Assembly (NCBI GenBank): GCA_007131435.1
Contig: SLQM01000174.1
Coordinates: 1-26,029, forward strand
Origin: Syntrophomonadaceae bacterium
Lineage (GTDB): Bacteria > Bacillota > Dethiobacteria > DTU022
Reading direction: 5' to 3'
Length of the DNA: 26,029 nt
In this document: positions 6,675-14,085 of the stretch, piece by piece
Layout: the number at the start of each line of letters is the position of its first letter
Numbering within the stretch: position 1 is the first letter of the stretch
Made by a program: the position numbers and the translations under genes
The notes under the pieces: generated by a model
The model's input: the letters and a program-made list of their open reading frames with translations, nothing else
Databases searched by the model: none
Told to the model about the DNA's origin: nothing

Positions 6675-8345
6675 GTGATGACCTTGAAACTTCTACAGAC
6701 AGGCAAACCTGATATGATCTACTACTCAAAGGGACAAGTGGATCATCATAATATGCACTGGCACCAGGATCTGCAAATCATTCTTGTCCTGGAAGGAGAA
6801 ATCCATTTAAAAATTGGTTATGAATCCATCGATTTAAAGAAAAATGACCTGATGTTAATTAACAGTAATGAAATCCACAGCATGAAAAGCTTGAAGAGCC
6901 CCAACAATATACTCTTTCTATTAATAAATGATGCTTTTATCAAGCAAGCCGACCCTGATTTCTATGACTCCATTGCCACTTGTCCCTTTATGCAGGCTTT
7001 TGAACAAATTAACCAAAACCGGAATAAAATCTATGGTTCAATAGAGTCAATCTTAAGCTTTTTACAAGGCTTGGACGGACCAGGACAAAAAAGTAGCAAA
7101 AAGCTTTCTGACATGGTTAAAAACTTACTTTCTATCATGGCGTCCTGTCATAAACCATTATTTGTTGGTAAAGCAAGAGGCACTGCTGATTTAGCTGAAG
7201 AAAAGACAGAAATGATTAATCGCCTTTTAAAATATTTACGCGAAAACTTCGATCACAAAATAAGCCTCCAAGAAATAGCCGAAAAGGAATTTATCAGCAT
7301 TCACCACTTGTCGCACAGCATTAAAGATATTACTGGATATAGTTTCAGGGAATGGATCAATTACTATAGGCTTGAAAGGGCTGAGAAGCTACTTCTAACA
7401 ACCGAGCTGAAATTATCCGACGTATCAAACAAATGCGGTTTTTCAGATCCCCGATACTTCTACAAGCAGTTCAAAAAATGGCATAACATGGGCCCATCCG
7501 ATTATAGAAAACAATATAAACTTTCAAAAGGCAAATTCTATGATGTGGGAGATCACGATAAAGCACATTCCCTTTCAATAATTAAAGATCTACCTGACAA
7601 TATCCCATTAGAAAATGGGTATAACAAATTAAACAATGCCCATACCCTAACATTTATTGAAATTGATTTAAAAAATTTCAGTTGCACTAAATTCATTCAA
7701 CCCTGGAAAAATATTCTACTTGATCATCATAATAATCACCCTGATCAACTTTGCCCCGAAGTACTTGAGGACTTAAAAGAAAGCCTTGGCGCTACTTTAA
7801 GGAAAGATTTAACAGGTCTTTCTGCAAACAGCGAGGATTGCGATCTAGCCGATACATTGCCTTCAATTGAAACATTAATAAAAACTAAGCTTTGCATCAC
7901 TGATCTGCTTCATGAAGGAGGTAAAAAGACAAACCGCTTTTTTTTGTATAAGTTGTTAGGAATGTTGGGCAACCAAATTATTACAATAAACAATGAATTT
8001 CTGATCACAACTGAAAAGAATGAATTTCAAGTATTCCTGATCAACACTACTGGTAGAGCCAGTTTTGATGGTAATAAAGATTTCATAATACAGCTAAGTA
8101 ATAAAAATCTGGACTATATTATTACCAGTTACACATGGTACGCACAAAAATATAAGTACAAAAATATAATTAAAAACAAGACTGTCTTAAAACATCTTAC
8201 CGATGAAGAAAAAAAATATATAGATCTAATGGCCTATCCTGAAATATTTTATGATTACCTGGATAGCTCTGATAATAATCAAATTTCATTCACCCTGGAA
8301 CCATTGAGCGCTAAACTAATCATTCTAAGGCCGCTAGCTTGCTGA
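6675..8345 (+). CDS. AraC-family regulator with a degenerate GH39-like C-terminal domain
   Basis: 556 residues. Residues about 15-95 form a cupin-like sensor (HWHQDLQIILVLEGEI). Residues 181-282 are an AraC double helix-turn-helix, with LQEIAEKEFIS and the second signature SDVSNKCGFSDPRYFYKQFKK. The remaining 274 residues resemble the edges of the GH39 xylosidase domain that is fused to some AraC regulators. WKNILLDHH...LKESLGATLRKDL (344-379) matches its first strand-helix region, LYKLLGMLGNQIITINNEFLITT and FQVFLIN match the segment after the barrel, and ISFTLEPLSAKLIIL matches the final beta-sandwich strand. The barrel centre, with the catalytic glutamates, seems to be missing. Start: GTG 6675, ATG 6678 or TTG 6684; GGGGTGA at 6672-6678 favours TTG 6684. 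The gene is more A+T-rich than most neighbours. It is divergent from the symporter operon and probably controls it. Confidence 0.85.
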   Translation: MMTLKLLQTGKPDMIYYSKGQVDHHNMHWHQDLQIILVLEGEIHLKIGYESIDLKKNDLMLINSNEIHSMKSLKSPNNILFLLINDAFIKQADPDFYDSIATCPFMQAFEQINQNRNKIYGSIESILSFLQGLDGPGQKSSKKLSDMVKNLLSIMASCHKPLFVGKARGTADLAEEKTEMINRLLKYLRENFDHKISLQEIAEKEFISIHHLSHSIKDITGYSFREWINYYRLERAEKLLLTTELKLSDVSNKCGFSDPRYFYKQFKKWHNMGPSDYRKQYKLSKGKFYDVGDHDKAHSLSIIKDLPDNIPLENGYNKLNNAHTLTFIEIDLKNFSCTKFIQPWKNILLDHHNNHPDQLCPEVLEDLKESLGATLRKDLTGLSANSEDCDLADTLPSIETLIKTKLCITDLLHEGGKKTNRFFLYKLLGMLGNQIITINNEFLITTEKNEFQVFLINTTGRASFDGNKDFIIQLSNKNLDYIITSYTWYAQKYKYKNIIKNKTVLKHLTDEEKKYIDLMAYPEIFYDYLDSSDNNQISFTLEPLSAKLIILRPLAC

Positions 8346-8356
8346 GCGACAACCTG

Positions 8357-9259
8357 TTAACCAAGCAGCATGCTCCAGGCCTCGGTAATTGCCCTCTGGG
8401 CAGCAAATGAGGTAATGTCATTATGGTCCAGGGGAGGTGAAACCTCAACTACATCCATGCCAATAAACCTTAAAGAAGAGAAGTCCCGTAAAAAAGTAAA
8501 AAGTTCCCGGGTAGTAAATCCTCCCGGTTTCGGAGTGCCCGTTCCCGGCGCATAAGCCGGATCCAAAAAATCTATATCCAGGGTCAGGTAAAATACCTCA
8601 CAGTTTTTGAGCACCTGTTTAACACTTTCAACTGTTTGCTTAATTCCCTGTCTGTATATATGGGCGGCCTTAAATATATTTGCTCCGCGCCCCTCAAGGT
8701 AATCAAGCTCCTGTTGTTCAAAGGAGCGAATGCCAACAAAACAAATATTTTCCAGGGGCAGGTTTCTGCTTTCTGTTACCCTGCGATGAGTACAGCCATG
8801 TGAAAGTCGGTTCCCTTCCAGTTCTCCACACAAGTCCATGTGAGCGTCAAGGTGGATAACGCCCAGCTTGTCTCCCCAGATTTTCGCTGCAGCTGTTATG
8901 AGTGGTATACTGACAGAGTGATCACCCCCGATAAAGGTTGGGAAACTTTTTCTGAACAGCCCTGCAGCCTTATCCTCAATCTTCCTAAAATATTCTTCCT
9001 GATCAAGTCCTTCCGGCGACAGGTTGCCTAGATCAAGCACTTTTAATCTCGCTATGGAATCTCCATCCTCAGTAGTAGGAGATATATGTCCCGAAATCAA
9101 CCTGATCCTGTCTGGCGCTTCTGCCGCCCCCCTGCGAAAAGAGACAGCCTTATCAAAAGGGAGGCCTAAAACAACCACATCAGCCTCTTCCGGTTTTAAA
9201 TTGCTGTCATGCAGCCCGTTCCAGATTACCGGCACCGAATCCCGAATTTCCAAGGTCAT
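8357..9259 (-). CDS. speB: Agmatinase-family ureohydrolase
   Basis: 300 residues, the length of agmatinase. All dimanganese-site motifs of the arginase/agmatinase family are present: GGDHS (111-115), DAHMD (138-142), and DIDFLDPAYAPGTGTPKPGG starting at residue 228. SHGC (153-156) stands where agmatinases have SHGT, and DVVEVSPP carries the conserved glutamate. Expected reaction: agmatine plus water to putrescine plus urea; guanidinobutyrase, formiminoglutamase or other guanidino substrates cannot be excluded. ATG 9257-9259 follows GGAGG. It lies 13 nt downstream of the UroD-like gene, so the two are co-transcribed, and converges on the AraC gene with an 11-nt gap. With aguA nearby, the locus encodes two competing agmatine-to-putrescine routes. 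Confidence 0.88.
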   Translation of the reverse strand: MTLEIRDSVPVIWNGLHDSNLKPEEADVVVLGLPFDKAVSFRRGAAEAPDRIRLISGHISPTTEDGDSIARLKVLDLGNLSPEGLDQEEYFRKIEDKAAGLFRKSFPTFIGGDHSVSIPLITAAAKIWGDKLGVIHLDAHMDLCGELEGNRLSHGCTHRRVTESRNLPLENICFVGIRSFEQQELDYLEGRGANIFKAAHIYRQGIKQTVESVKQVLKNCEVFYLTLDIDFLDPAYAPGTGTPKPGGFTTRELFTFLRDFSSLRFIGMDVVEVSPPLDHNDITSFAAQRAITEAWSMLLG

Positions 9260-9272
9260 TTTCCTCCATCAT

Positions 9273-10241
9273 TTATCTATAGTCTTTCATGTACTCTTTT
9301 ACTGCTGCCGGGTTCATACCCGGGAATATTGAATTTGAAGAAGAAAGCATATAGCCCCTGCTGCCGCCCTGTGCAAGGCAGCGTTGAATGTCTATACGGA
9401 CTGCCTCAAGATCATCCTGGCATAAGAGATTTACATCCAGGTTGCCGATCAGAACCAGCTTATCACCATACTGCTCCTTGATTTCATCAAGTTTATTGCC
9501 GGCCGGCGGTTCCAGTCCATGCACCCCGCTAAAACCGGCTTCGGCGGCAAAGGGCAGCAATTTTTCCATACTGCCATCACTATGCCAGATCACGGGCACA
9601 CCAAGTTCCTTCACCAGGCGCTGGTGACAGGGTAGTACCAGGCTTCGCCACAGGTTCGGAGATATCATAGGTCCTCCACCATAAGCAGAGTCATCACCCA
9701 GCACTATTAGATCTGCTCCCAATTCCAAAGCCTTTTTATATACGGCTATACACCAGTCAGTACGAGTCTCAAGAACCTTTTTCACCAGCGGCAGGTCATT
9801 TCTCAACAGCCTGAACATATGCTGCATACCCATGGCCATGTAAGTGCTCATAAAAGGGCCGATATGAGTTCCAAAAAAGGGGTAGTGATCTGGGTATCTT
9901 GATTTAACAATATCAGCCTTCTCTTCTATGAAAAACTGGCTGGCATAAGTAAGCGGGGGTGTAAACCTATCAAGGTCAGCAGCAGTTTTTAATTCTCCAT
10001 CAACATAGATTCCGCCTTTCCATACCCTGCCGAACTCATCCAGGCCATCCTTCCAGGCATTGCTGGCTTCCGGTATTTTTGAGGGAATCATTACTACATC
10101 CTGCCCCAGTTCCGGGTGGGCAAAATGGGGATCGCTTACCCCCAGTTCATCATAAAGAGCATCGATCCAAACCTCAAACCGTGGTACACGGTCCGGTGTT
10201 TCACCCTCAAGAACTGCTCTAACTCTTTCTTTTGAATTCAT
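9273..10241 (-). CDS. Uroporphyrinogen decarboxylase superfamily protein (MtaA/CmuA-like), substrate unknown
   Basis: 322 residues with the UroD fold pattern: MNSKERVRAVLEGETPDRVPRFE at the N-terminus, a GDD at 182-184, then VPVIWHSDG (216-223) and GVHGLEPPAG (239-247). True HemE carries FAGR and a substrate-binding Asp motif that are absent here. The pattern instead fits the large group of UroD-like proteins related to corrinoid:CoM methyltransferases, which are common in anaerobes. In those, a HxC motif binds zinc, while here the His220-Ser-Asp-Gly segment has no Cys partner, so methyltransferase activity is uncertain. GGGAGG precedes ATG 10239-10241. It is the first gene of a two-gene unit with the ureohydrolase, suggesting a role near guanidino compound metabolism. 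That link is only positional. Confidence 0.8.
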   Translation of the reverse strand: MNSKERVRAVLEGETPDRVPRFEVWIDALYDELGVSDPHFAHPELGQDVVMIPSKIPEASNAWKDGLDEFGRVWKGGIYVDGELKTAADLDRFTPPLTYASQFFIEEKADIVKSRYPDHYPFFGTHIGPFMSTYMAMGMQHMFRLLRNDLPLVKKVLETRTDWCIAVYKKALELGADLIVLGDDSAYGGGPMISPNLWRSLVLPCHQRLVKELGVPVIWHSDGSMEKLLPFAAEAGFSGVHGLEPPAGNKLDEIKEQYGDKLVLIGNLDVNLLCQDDLEAVRIDIQRCLAQGGSRGYMLSSSNSIFPGMNPAAVKEYMKDYR

Positions 10242-10386
10242 AAACTACCTCCCATTTCACCACTACTGATATATTTCTTGCTGAAAACATTTTATCCTGT
10301 TTTGGATAATCGCCTGGTTGAACTTTTTGAAGGAATATGTGCACCTTCAACAGAAAGTAATTAAGATAAAAAGCCGGGGTGAAAAA
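10242..10386. promoter_or_regulatory. Divergent intergenic region with an 18-bp inverted repeat
   Basis: Between the UroD-like gene (minus) and the HDAC-family gene (plus). TTATCC (10292-10297) and GGATAA (10304-10309) form a perfect inverted repeat around 6 nt, an operator-like element central to the divergent promoters. On the minus strand GGATAAAAT overlaps it and could supply a -10. The true HDAC-family start (10387) and its binding site GGGGTG (10376-10381) lie at the right end. No clear -35 hexamers. Confidence 0.4.
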
Positions 10387-11154
10387 ATGACTAAGATAAT
10401 ATATCATGAAGATTTTGCTGCTCATTACGCCATGGATCCCGCTGCTGAGCCAGGCCGCCTGGAACCTGCCGTAAACCTGCTTAAAGAAAAGTATAGTCTT
10501 ATTGTTCCCAAACCGGCAGATAAAGAACAGATCCTTCTAATTCACAGCGAACGCCATTATCACAGCATTTCTGCTGACAGGCTTTTGCTTCATACCGCAC
10601 TGCTTTCTGCAGGAGCAGCAATCGAAGCGGCAAAAACTGCTATGAATGGAGAATATACCTTTGCCCTTTGCCGCCCACCCGGGCACCATGCATCTCCCGA
10701 TTCCTGCTGGGGCTTCTGCTATTTCAATAATATTGCCATAGCAGTTAAAGAAGCCTTGCAAGTTGGAAAGGTTAACTCGGCCCTGATTGTTGATTTTGAC
10801 CTGCACTTCGGGGATGGCACGGCCAACGCTTTTGAAGGGGTGAAAGAAGTATCATTCTGGCACAGTCATGAAACAAACCGCCAGCGCTATCTTGAACACC
10901 TGAGAAGCGACCTGGATAATCTTGATGCCGATATTGTTGCCATTTCTGCAGGATTTGACCGGGGGGTAGATGACTGGGGTGGTATACTGACTGCAGATGA
11001 TTACAAAGAGATCGGTACACTACTAGCCTTCTTTGCCCGCCAGAAATGCCAAAACCGCCTTTTTGCTGTTTTAGAGGGTGGTTACAACCACCAGGCGCTG
11101 GCAAAAAATATAGATGCATTTCTATCAGGTCTGAAAACCCCGGGACATGCTTAA
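10387..11154 (+). CDS. Histone deacetylase family amidohydrolase, possible acetylpolyamine deacetylase (compact)
   Basis: 255 residues from ATG 10387, preferred over the upstream TTG at 10318 because GGGGTG lies 5 nt before it and the family N-terminus (TKIIYHEDF) begins there. The zinc-hydrolase motifs are RPPGHHA with His100-His101, GFCYFNNIAIA, DFDLHFGDGT with zinc ligands Asp138 and His140, SAGFD with Asp191, and EGGYN with Tyr233. The usual HHGNGT is HFGDGT here. Between it and SAGFD only about 45 residues occur, where most bacterial members have about 70-90, so the rim loop that shapes the substrate tunnel is shortened. Bacterial members deacetylate acetylpolyamines, acetoin-related proteins or small amides. 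The neighbouring agmatine genes favour a polyamine substrate, which is inference. A CoA-disulfide-reductase-like gene follows after 61 nt. Confidence 0.85.
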   Translation: MTKIIYHEDFAAHYAMDPAAEPGRLEPAVNLLKEKYSLIVPKPADKEQILLIHSERHYHSISADRLLLHTALLSAGAAIEAAKTAMNGEYTFALCRPPGHHASPDSCWGFCYFNNIAIAVKEALQVGKVNSALIVDFDLHFGDGTANAFEGVKEVSFWHSHETNRQRYLEHLRSDLDNLDADIVAISAGFDRGVDDWGGILTADDYKEIGTLLAFFARQKCQNRLFAVLEGGYNHQALAKNIDAFLSGLKTPGHA

Positions 11155-11215
11155 AAAGGAGCAATTCGAATAGCTGATATTAAAAATAAATTCAAGTAAG
11201 ACGGGAGCGAATTCA

Positions 11216-12565
11216 ATGAAAAAGATATTGATTATCGGGGGCAATGCAGCAGGAATGAGCGCAGCCAGCCAAGTTAAAAGACAACAGCCTGACTGGGAAG
11301 TAACAGTCTTCGAACAGGGTGACTATATTTCTTATGCCAGTTGCGGAATACCCTATCATGTCCAGGGGCTGGTTCCAAAACTGGAAGATTTAATAGCAGT
11401 TACACCGGAAGAAGCGGTTAAAAAAAGAAAAATTAACCTACTTTTAAAACACGAAGTAGTAGCGATTGACCCGGAAGAAAAGAGTATTACCGTAAAGGGA
11501 GAAAATAATTATGCCAGTAAATTTGCATTTGACAATTTGCTAATTGCGACCGGGGCAAAACCAATCAAAAACGTAATAAAACACCCCCCTTCAGCTAGAA
11601 TTTTCACTGTGCATACACTTGACGACTCCGCTGCCCTGCGCAACCTCGTTGACTCTGGCAAAATAAGAAAATGTGCCGTTATCGGGGGTGGTTACATTGC
11701 CCTTGAAATGCTGGAAGCTTTCAAAGACAGGGGCATTGAAACCCACCTATTTCACCGCCGCCTCAGCCTGACACGCAGTTTTGAAGAAGAAATCTCTGAA
11801 ATTGCGACAGAAGAAATGCACAAAGAAGGTATAATTTTACATCTGAATACCCCCGTTACAGAAATAACCGGGAAAAATGACTCGGTGATAATTGAAGCAA
11901 ACGGGAAAGAGCTTTCTTTTGACCTGGCTGTTATTGGTGTAGGAGTTGAACCAAATAGTGCCCTGGCCGCTGCATGCAGAATCCAAACCGGGATCAAAAA
12001 ATCGATTAAAGTCAATGAAGATATGCAGACAAACTTCCCTTACATATATGCCGCAGGTGACTGTGCTGAAACGAAAAGCATCATTACCGGGAAACCTGTT
12101 TATGTCCCCCTGGGGTTAAAAGCTAATAAAGAAGGGGTTGCTGCCGGTGTTAATATTAGCGGGGGCGAAGAAAAGTTTCCGGGGATATTGGGCACAGCTA
12201 TCACTAAATTTTTCAACCTCGGTTTGGCCCGCACCGGCCTGACTTTAGATGAAGCTGAAGAAAACGGCTTCAGGGCAAAAAAAATTGCTGTTACATCGGG
12301 CTCGAGGGCTCACTACTACCCGGGATCGGGCCAGTTAACCAGTTTGCTTATTGCTGACATGCGGGATGGCCGCCTTCTGGGCGCGCAGCTTGCAGGGCCT
12401 GCTGATGCGGCAAAAAGGATCGATACCTATGCAACTGCTATAACTGCCAGGATGACTCTTGAAGATATTTTTCAGCTTGACCTGGCCTACGCCCCACCTT
12501 TTTCACCGGTTTACGATCCGGTTGTGCTGGCAGGGAGAGTTGGCAGGAAGAAAGTGGGAAAATAA
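11216..12565 (+). CDS. CoA-disulfide reductase / NADH oxidase family flavoprotein
   Basis: 449 residues, class of single-cysteine pyridine nucleotide-disulfide oxidoreductases. FAD-binding IIGGNAAGMSAA (6-17), the active-site SYASCGIPYH with redox Cys43, the NAD(P)H-binding AVIGGGYIALEMLEAF, and YAAGDCAET for the second FAD contact are all visible. The C-terminal dimerisation domain (YYPGSGQLTSLLI) is complete. Family members reduce CoA disulfide, polysulfide or oxygen, keeping low-molecular thiols reduced in anaerobes. No rhodanese domain is fused at the C-terminus, which argues against the polysulfide-reductase fusion type. ATG 11216 follows GGGAG. It lies 61 nt after the HDAC-family gene on the same strand and is probably co-transcribed with it. 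A terminator hairpin follows at 12566-12597. Confidence 0.9.
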   Translation: MKKILIIGGNAAGMSAASQVKRQQPDWEVTVFEQGDYISYASCGIPYHVQGLVPKLEDLIAVTPEEAVKKRKINLLLKHEVVAIDPEEKSITVKGENNYASKFAFDNLLIATGAKPIKNVIKHPPSARIFTVHTLDDSAALRNLVDSGKIRKCAVIGGGYIALEMLEAFKDRGIETHLFHRRLSLTRSFEEEISEIATEEMHKEGIILHLNTPVTEITGKNDSVIIEANGKELSFDLAVIGVGVEPNSALAAACRIQTGIKKSIKVNEDMQTNFPYIYAAGDCAETKSIITGKPVYVPLGLKANKEGVAAGVNISGGEEKFPGILGTAITKFFNLGLARTGLTLDEAEENGFRAKKIAVTSGSRAHYYPGSGQLTSLLIADMRDGRLLGAQLAGPADAAKRIDTYATAITARMTLEDIFQLDLAYAPPFSPVYDPVVLAGRVGRKKVGK

Positions 12566-12597
12566 ATCCTCCGGCAGTTAATCTTAAGCCGGAGGAT
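12566..12597. terminator. Intrinsic terminator between convergent genes
   Basis: A perfect 10-bp stem, ATCCTCCGGC with GCCGGAGGAT, around a 12-nt loop. On the minus strand it is followed by TTATTTT, so it best serves the secreted-protein gene ending at 12638; on the plus strand the U tract is poor (ATATTCG), but it may still stop the flavoprotein transcript. Confidence 0.75.
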
Positions 12598-12637
12598 ATT
12601 CGCTCATTCTTTTAATAAACGCTGCCTTACCTGAAAA

Positions 12638-13072
12638 TTAAAACAGGTCATACCAGCCCGGTTTTTTAGACAAGCCAAAATCAGCATTGATTGCGACACT
12701 TACTTTCTGTTCCTCTATGCTCTCGCCCAGCACAGTGGTGCTTCTTCCGGTTCCCGATCCGGTGCTGCTTCCAGAGCCGCTTCCGATAAAATCAAACTCG
12801 GCATCTATTGCAGAACTGCTGCCTGAATCAGAACCAGGTGGCAGGTTTCCCATGCTAAAAGACTCAGTTACCGTTGCTGTTCCGACAACTTTTGAATTCT
12901 CAAATACATATGCACCTGAATGGGGGCTGCTGATATCTATATATCTTTGAACGGTCCCCTGTGAAGTGCTGCTGCCCTGCTGTATCATGGAACCGCTTGC
13001 ATAACTGACTGTGGATAGCGATATCATCAAGATTAGAACTAATATGTAAGAAAACCACTGAAAACGCCTCAT
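12638..13072 (-). CDS. Small secreted Ser/Gly-rich protein of unknown function
   Basis: 144 residues and not recognised. Residues 1-26 form a signal peptide: MRRFQWF, a hydrophobic stretch (YILVLILMISLSTVSY) and a likely cut after SYA. The mature part, about 118 residues, is rich in Ser, Gly and Thr, with alternating motifs such as IDISSPHSGAYVFENSKVV and GTATVTESFSM. A Ser/Gly linker, FIGSGSGSSTGSGTGRSTTV, precedes a charged VSVAINADFGL end. There is no cysteine, no LPXTG and no membrane anchor, so it is probably released or surface-associated. The alternating polar/hydrophobic pattern suggests beta structure. GGGAGTGA precedes ATG 13070-13072, and its own extended -10 lies at 13109-13114. 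A terminator follows, so it looks monocistronic. Confidence 0.75.
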   Translation of the reverse strand: MRRFQWFSYILVLILMISLSTVSYASGSMIQQGSSTSQGTVQRYIDISSPHSGAYVFENSKVVGTATVTESFSMGNLPPGSDSGSSSAIDAEFDFIGSGSGSSTGSGTGRSTTVLGESIEEQKVSVAINADFGLSKKPGWYDLF

Positions 13073-13108
13073 CTTAACTTCACTCCCTTTCAGGATTCCT
13101 ATACATTA

Positions 13109-13117
13109 ATTATAACA
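13109..13117 (-). promoter_or_regulatory. Extended -10 promoter of the secreted-protein gene
   Basis: Minus strand TGTTATAAT: TATAAT at 13109-13114 with the TG of an extended -10 one base upstream. No convincing -35 was found at 16-18 nt. It lies in the 89-nt gap between the EamA gene and the secreted-protein gene. Confidence 0.55.
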
Positions 13118-13161
13118 GATCATTGCAACAGCTAAGGCTTCAAAAAGTCAGGTTTATATAA

Positions 13162-14085
13162 TTATTTTCCAGCCTTTACCGCCAGTGGAGACGCTTCAGC
13201 ATCCTTCTTCAGAACTACCAGGAGCCCGCCTGAAATAATCAGTAATCCCCCAACCAGTGAGCCCCAGGTAATGCCCTCGTAAAGAAAAAGCGCTGCCATC
13301 ACTGTTGCAGCTAACGGTTCAACATAAGTTAATATTCCGGCATGCTGCGCTTTTACTTTTTTCAACCCCAGGTGGAACATTGACGCACCAAAAGCCTGCT
13401 GAAAAAGGCCGAGCGCCATAAGTATCAGAATACCGCTCCAGCTAAATGGGGTCATAGTAAAGAGAACGAACGGAAGCAAAGTTATAGCAACAAACCCCGA
13501 TAATACTACATTCGACGGAAGTCCAAGAACACCGGCAGGCATTTTTTTCAACAGCAGGGCCAAAAAGCCGTAAGTCATTCCGCCAAAAAGGGCAATCAAA
13601 TCCCCAAGAACATTGGGCCCGGCAACAGACAAACTGCTGTAACCCATCAGGGCTCCTGTTCCAACCAGGGAAATAACAAGGGCCAGTATAGTTCTTTTTT
13701 CAAGGCTCTCTTTCAGGATAATGGGGGCAAATATAACTGTAAAAACCGGTGCTGTATAAATTAAAAATGCAGCATTGGCCACACTGGTTAACATAATGGC
13801 ATAGGTGTAGGCGAGCCAGGAAAGACAGGTTAAAACAGCCGGTAAAAGCAGCCACTTCCAGTGAACCAGGGCCGGTTTTAGCGATTCAAAACCGTTACGG
13901 ACCAATGAAAAAATAAAGATCCCGGAAAAGCCAAACAGAAAACGATAAAAGAGGATATATTCAGGAGAATAGTCAAGATGCCGGACAAACAGGCCGTAAG
14001 TTCCCCAGATCAGGGCAGCTGTGACTATCTGCAGGTAACCTATTTTTACTTGTGCTTTATCTATAACTTCAACGCTGTTTTTCAT
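13162..14085 (-). CDS. EamA/DMT family membrane exporter
   Basis: 307 residues from ATG 14083-14085, favoured over the in-frame TTG one codon earlier because AGGAG lies 6 nt before the ATG. Ten transmembrane segments arranged as two EamA halves, each with the family pattern: IWGTYGLFVRH in the first, and GASMFHLGLKKVKAQHAGILTYVEPLAATVMAALFL in the second. Such drug/metabolite transporters export amino acids or metabolites; the substrate cannot be read. Its start overlaps the stop of the GNAT gene by one base (TGATG), so translation is coupled. Third gene of the P5C dehydrogenase operon; a role in exporting proline, glutamate or an acetylated product would be inference. Confidence 0.88.
   Translation of the reverse strand: MKNSVEVIDKAQVKIGYLQIVTAALIWGTYGLFVRHLDYSPEYILFYRFLFGFSGIFIFSLVRNGFESLKPALVHWKWLLLPAVLTCLSWLAYTYAIMLTSVANAAFLIYTAPVFTVIFAPIILKESLEKRTILALVISLVGTGALMGYSSLSVAGPNVLGDLIALFGGMTYGFLALLLKKMPAGVLGLPSNVVLSGFVAITLLPFVLFTMTPFSWSGILILMALGLFQQAFGASMFHLGLKKVKAQHAGILTYVEPLAATVMAALFLYEGITWGSLVGGLLIISGGLLVVLKKDAEASPLAVKAGK

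Noticed and set aside
9273..10241. Calling the UroD-superfamily gene hemE
   Set aside because: The HemE substrate-binding FAGR-type N-terminus is missing, and the neighbours are not haem genes.
10318..10386. N-terminal extension of the HDAC-family protein from TTG 10318
   Set aside because: The 23 extra residues do not match the family, and a good GGGGTG site precedes ATG 10387.
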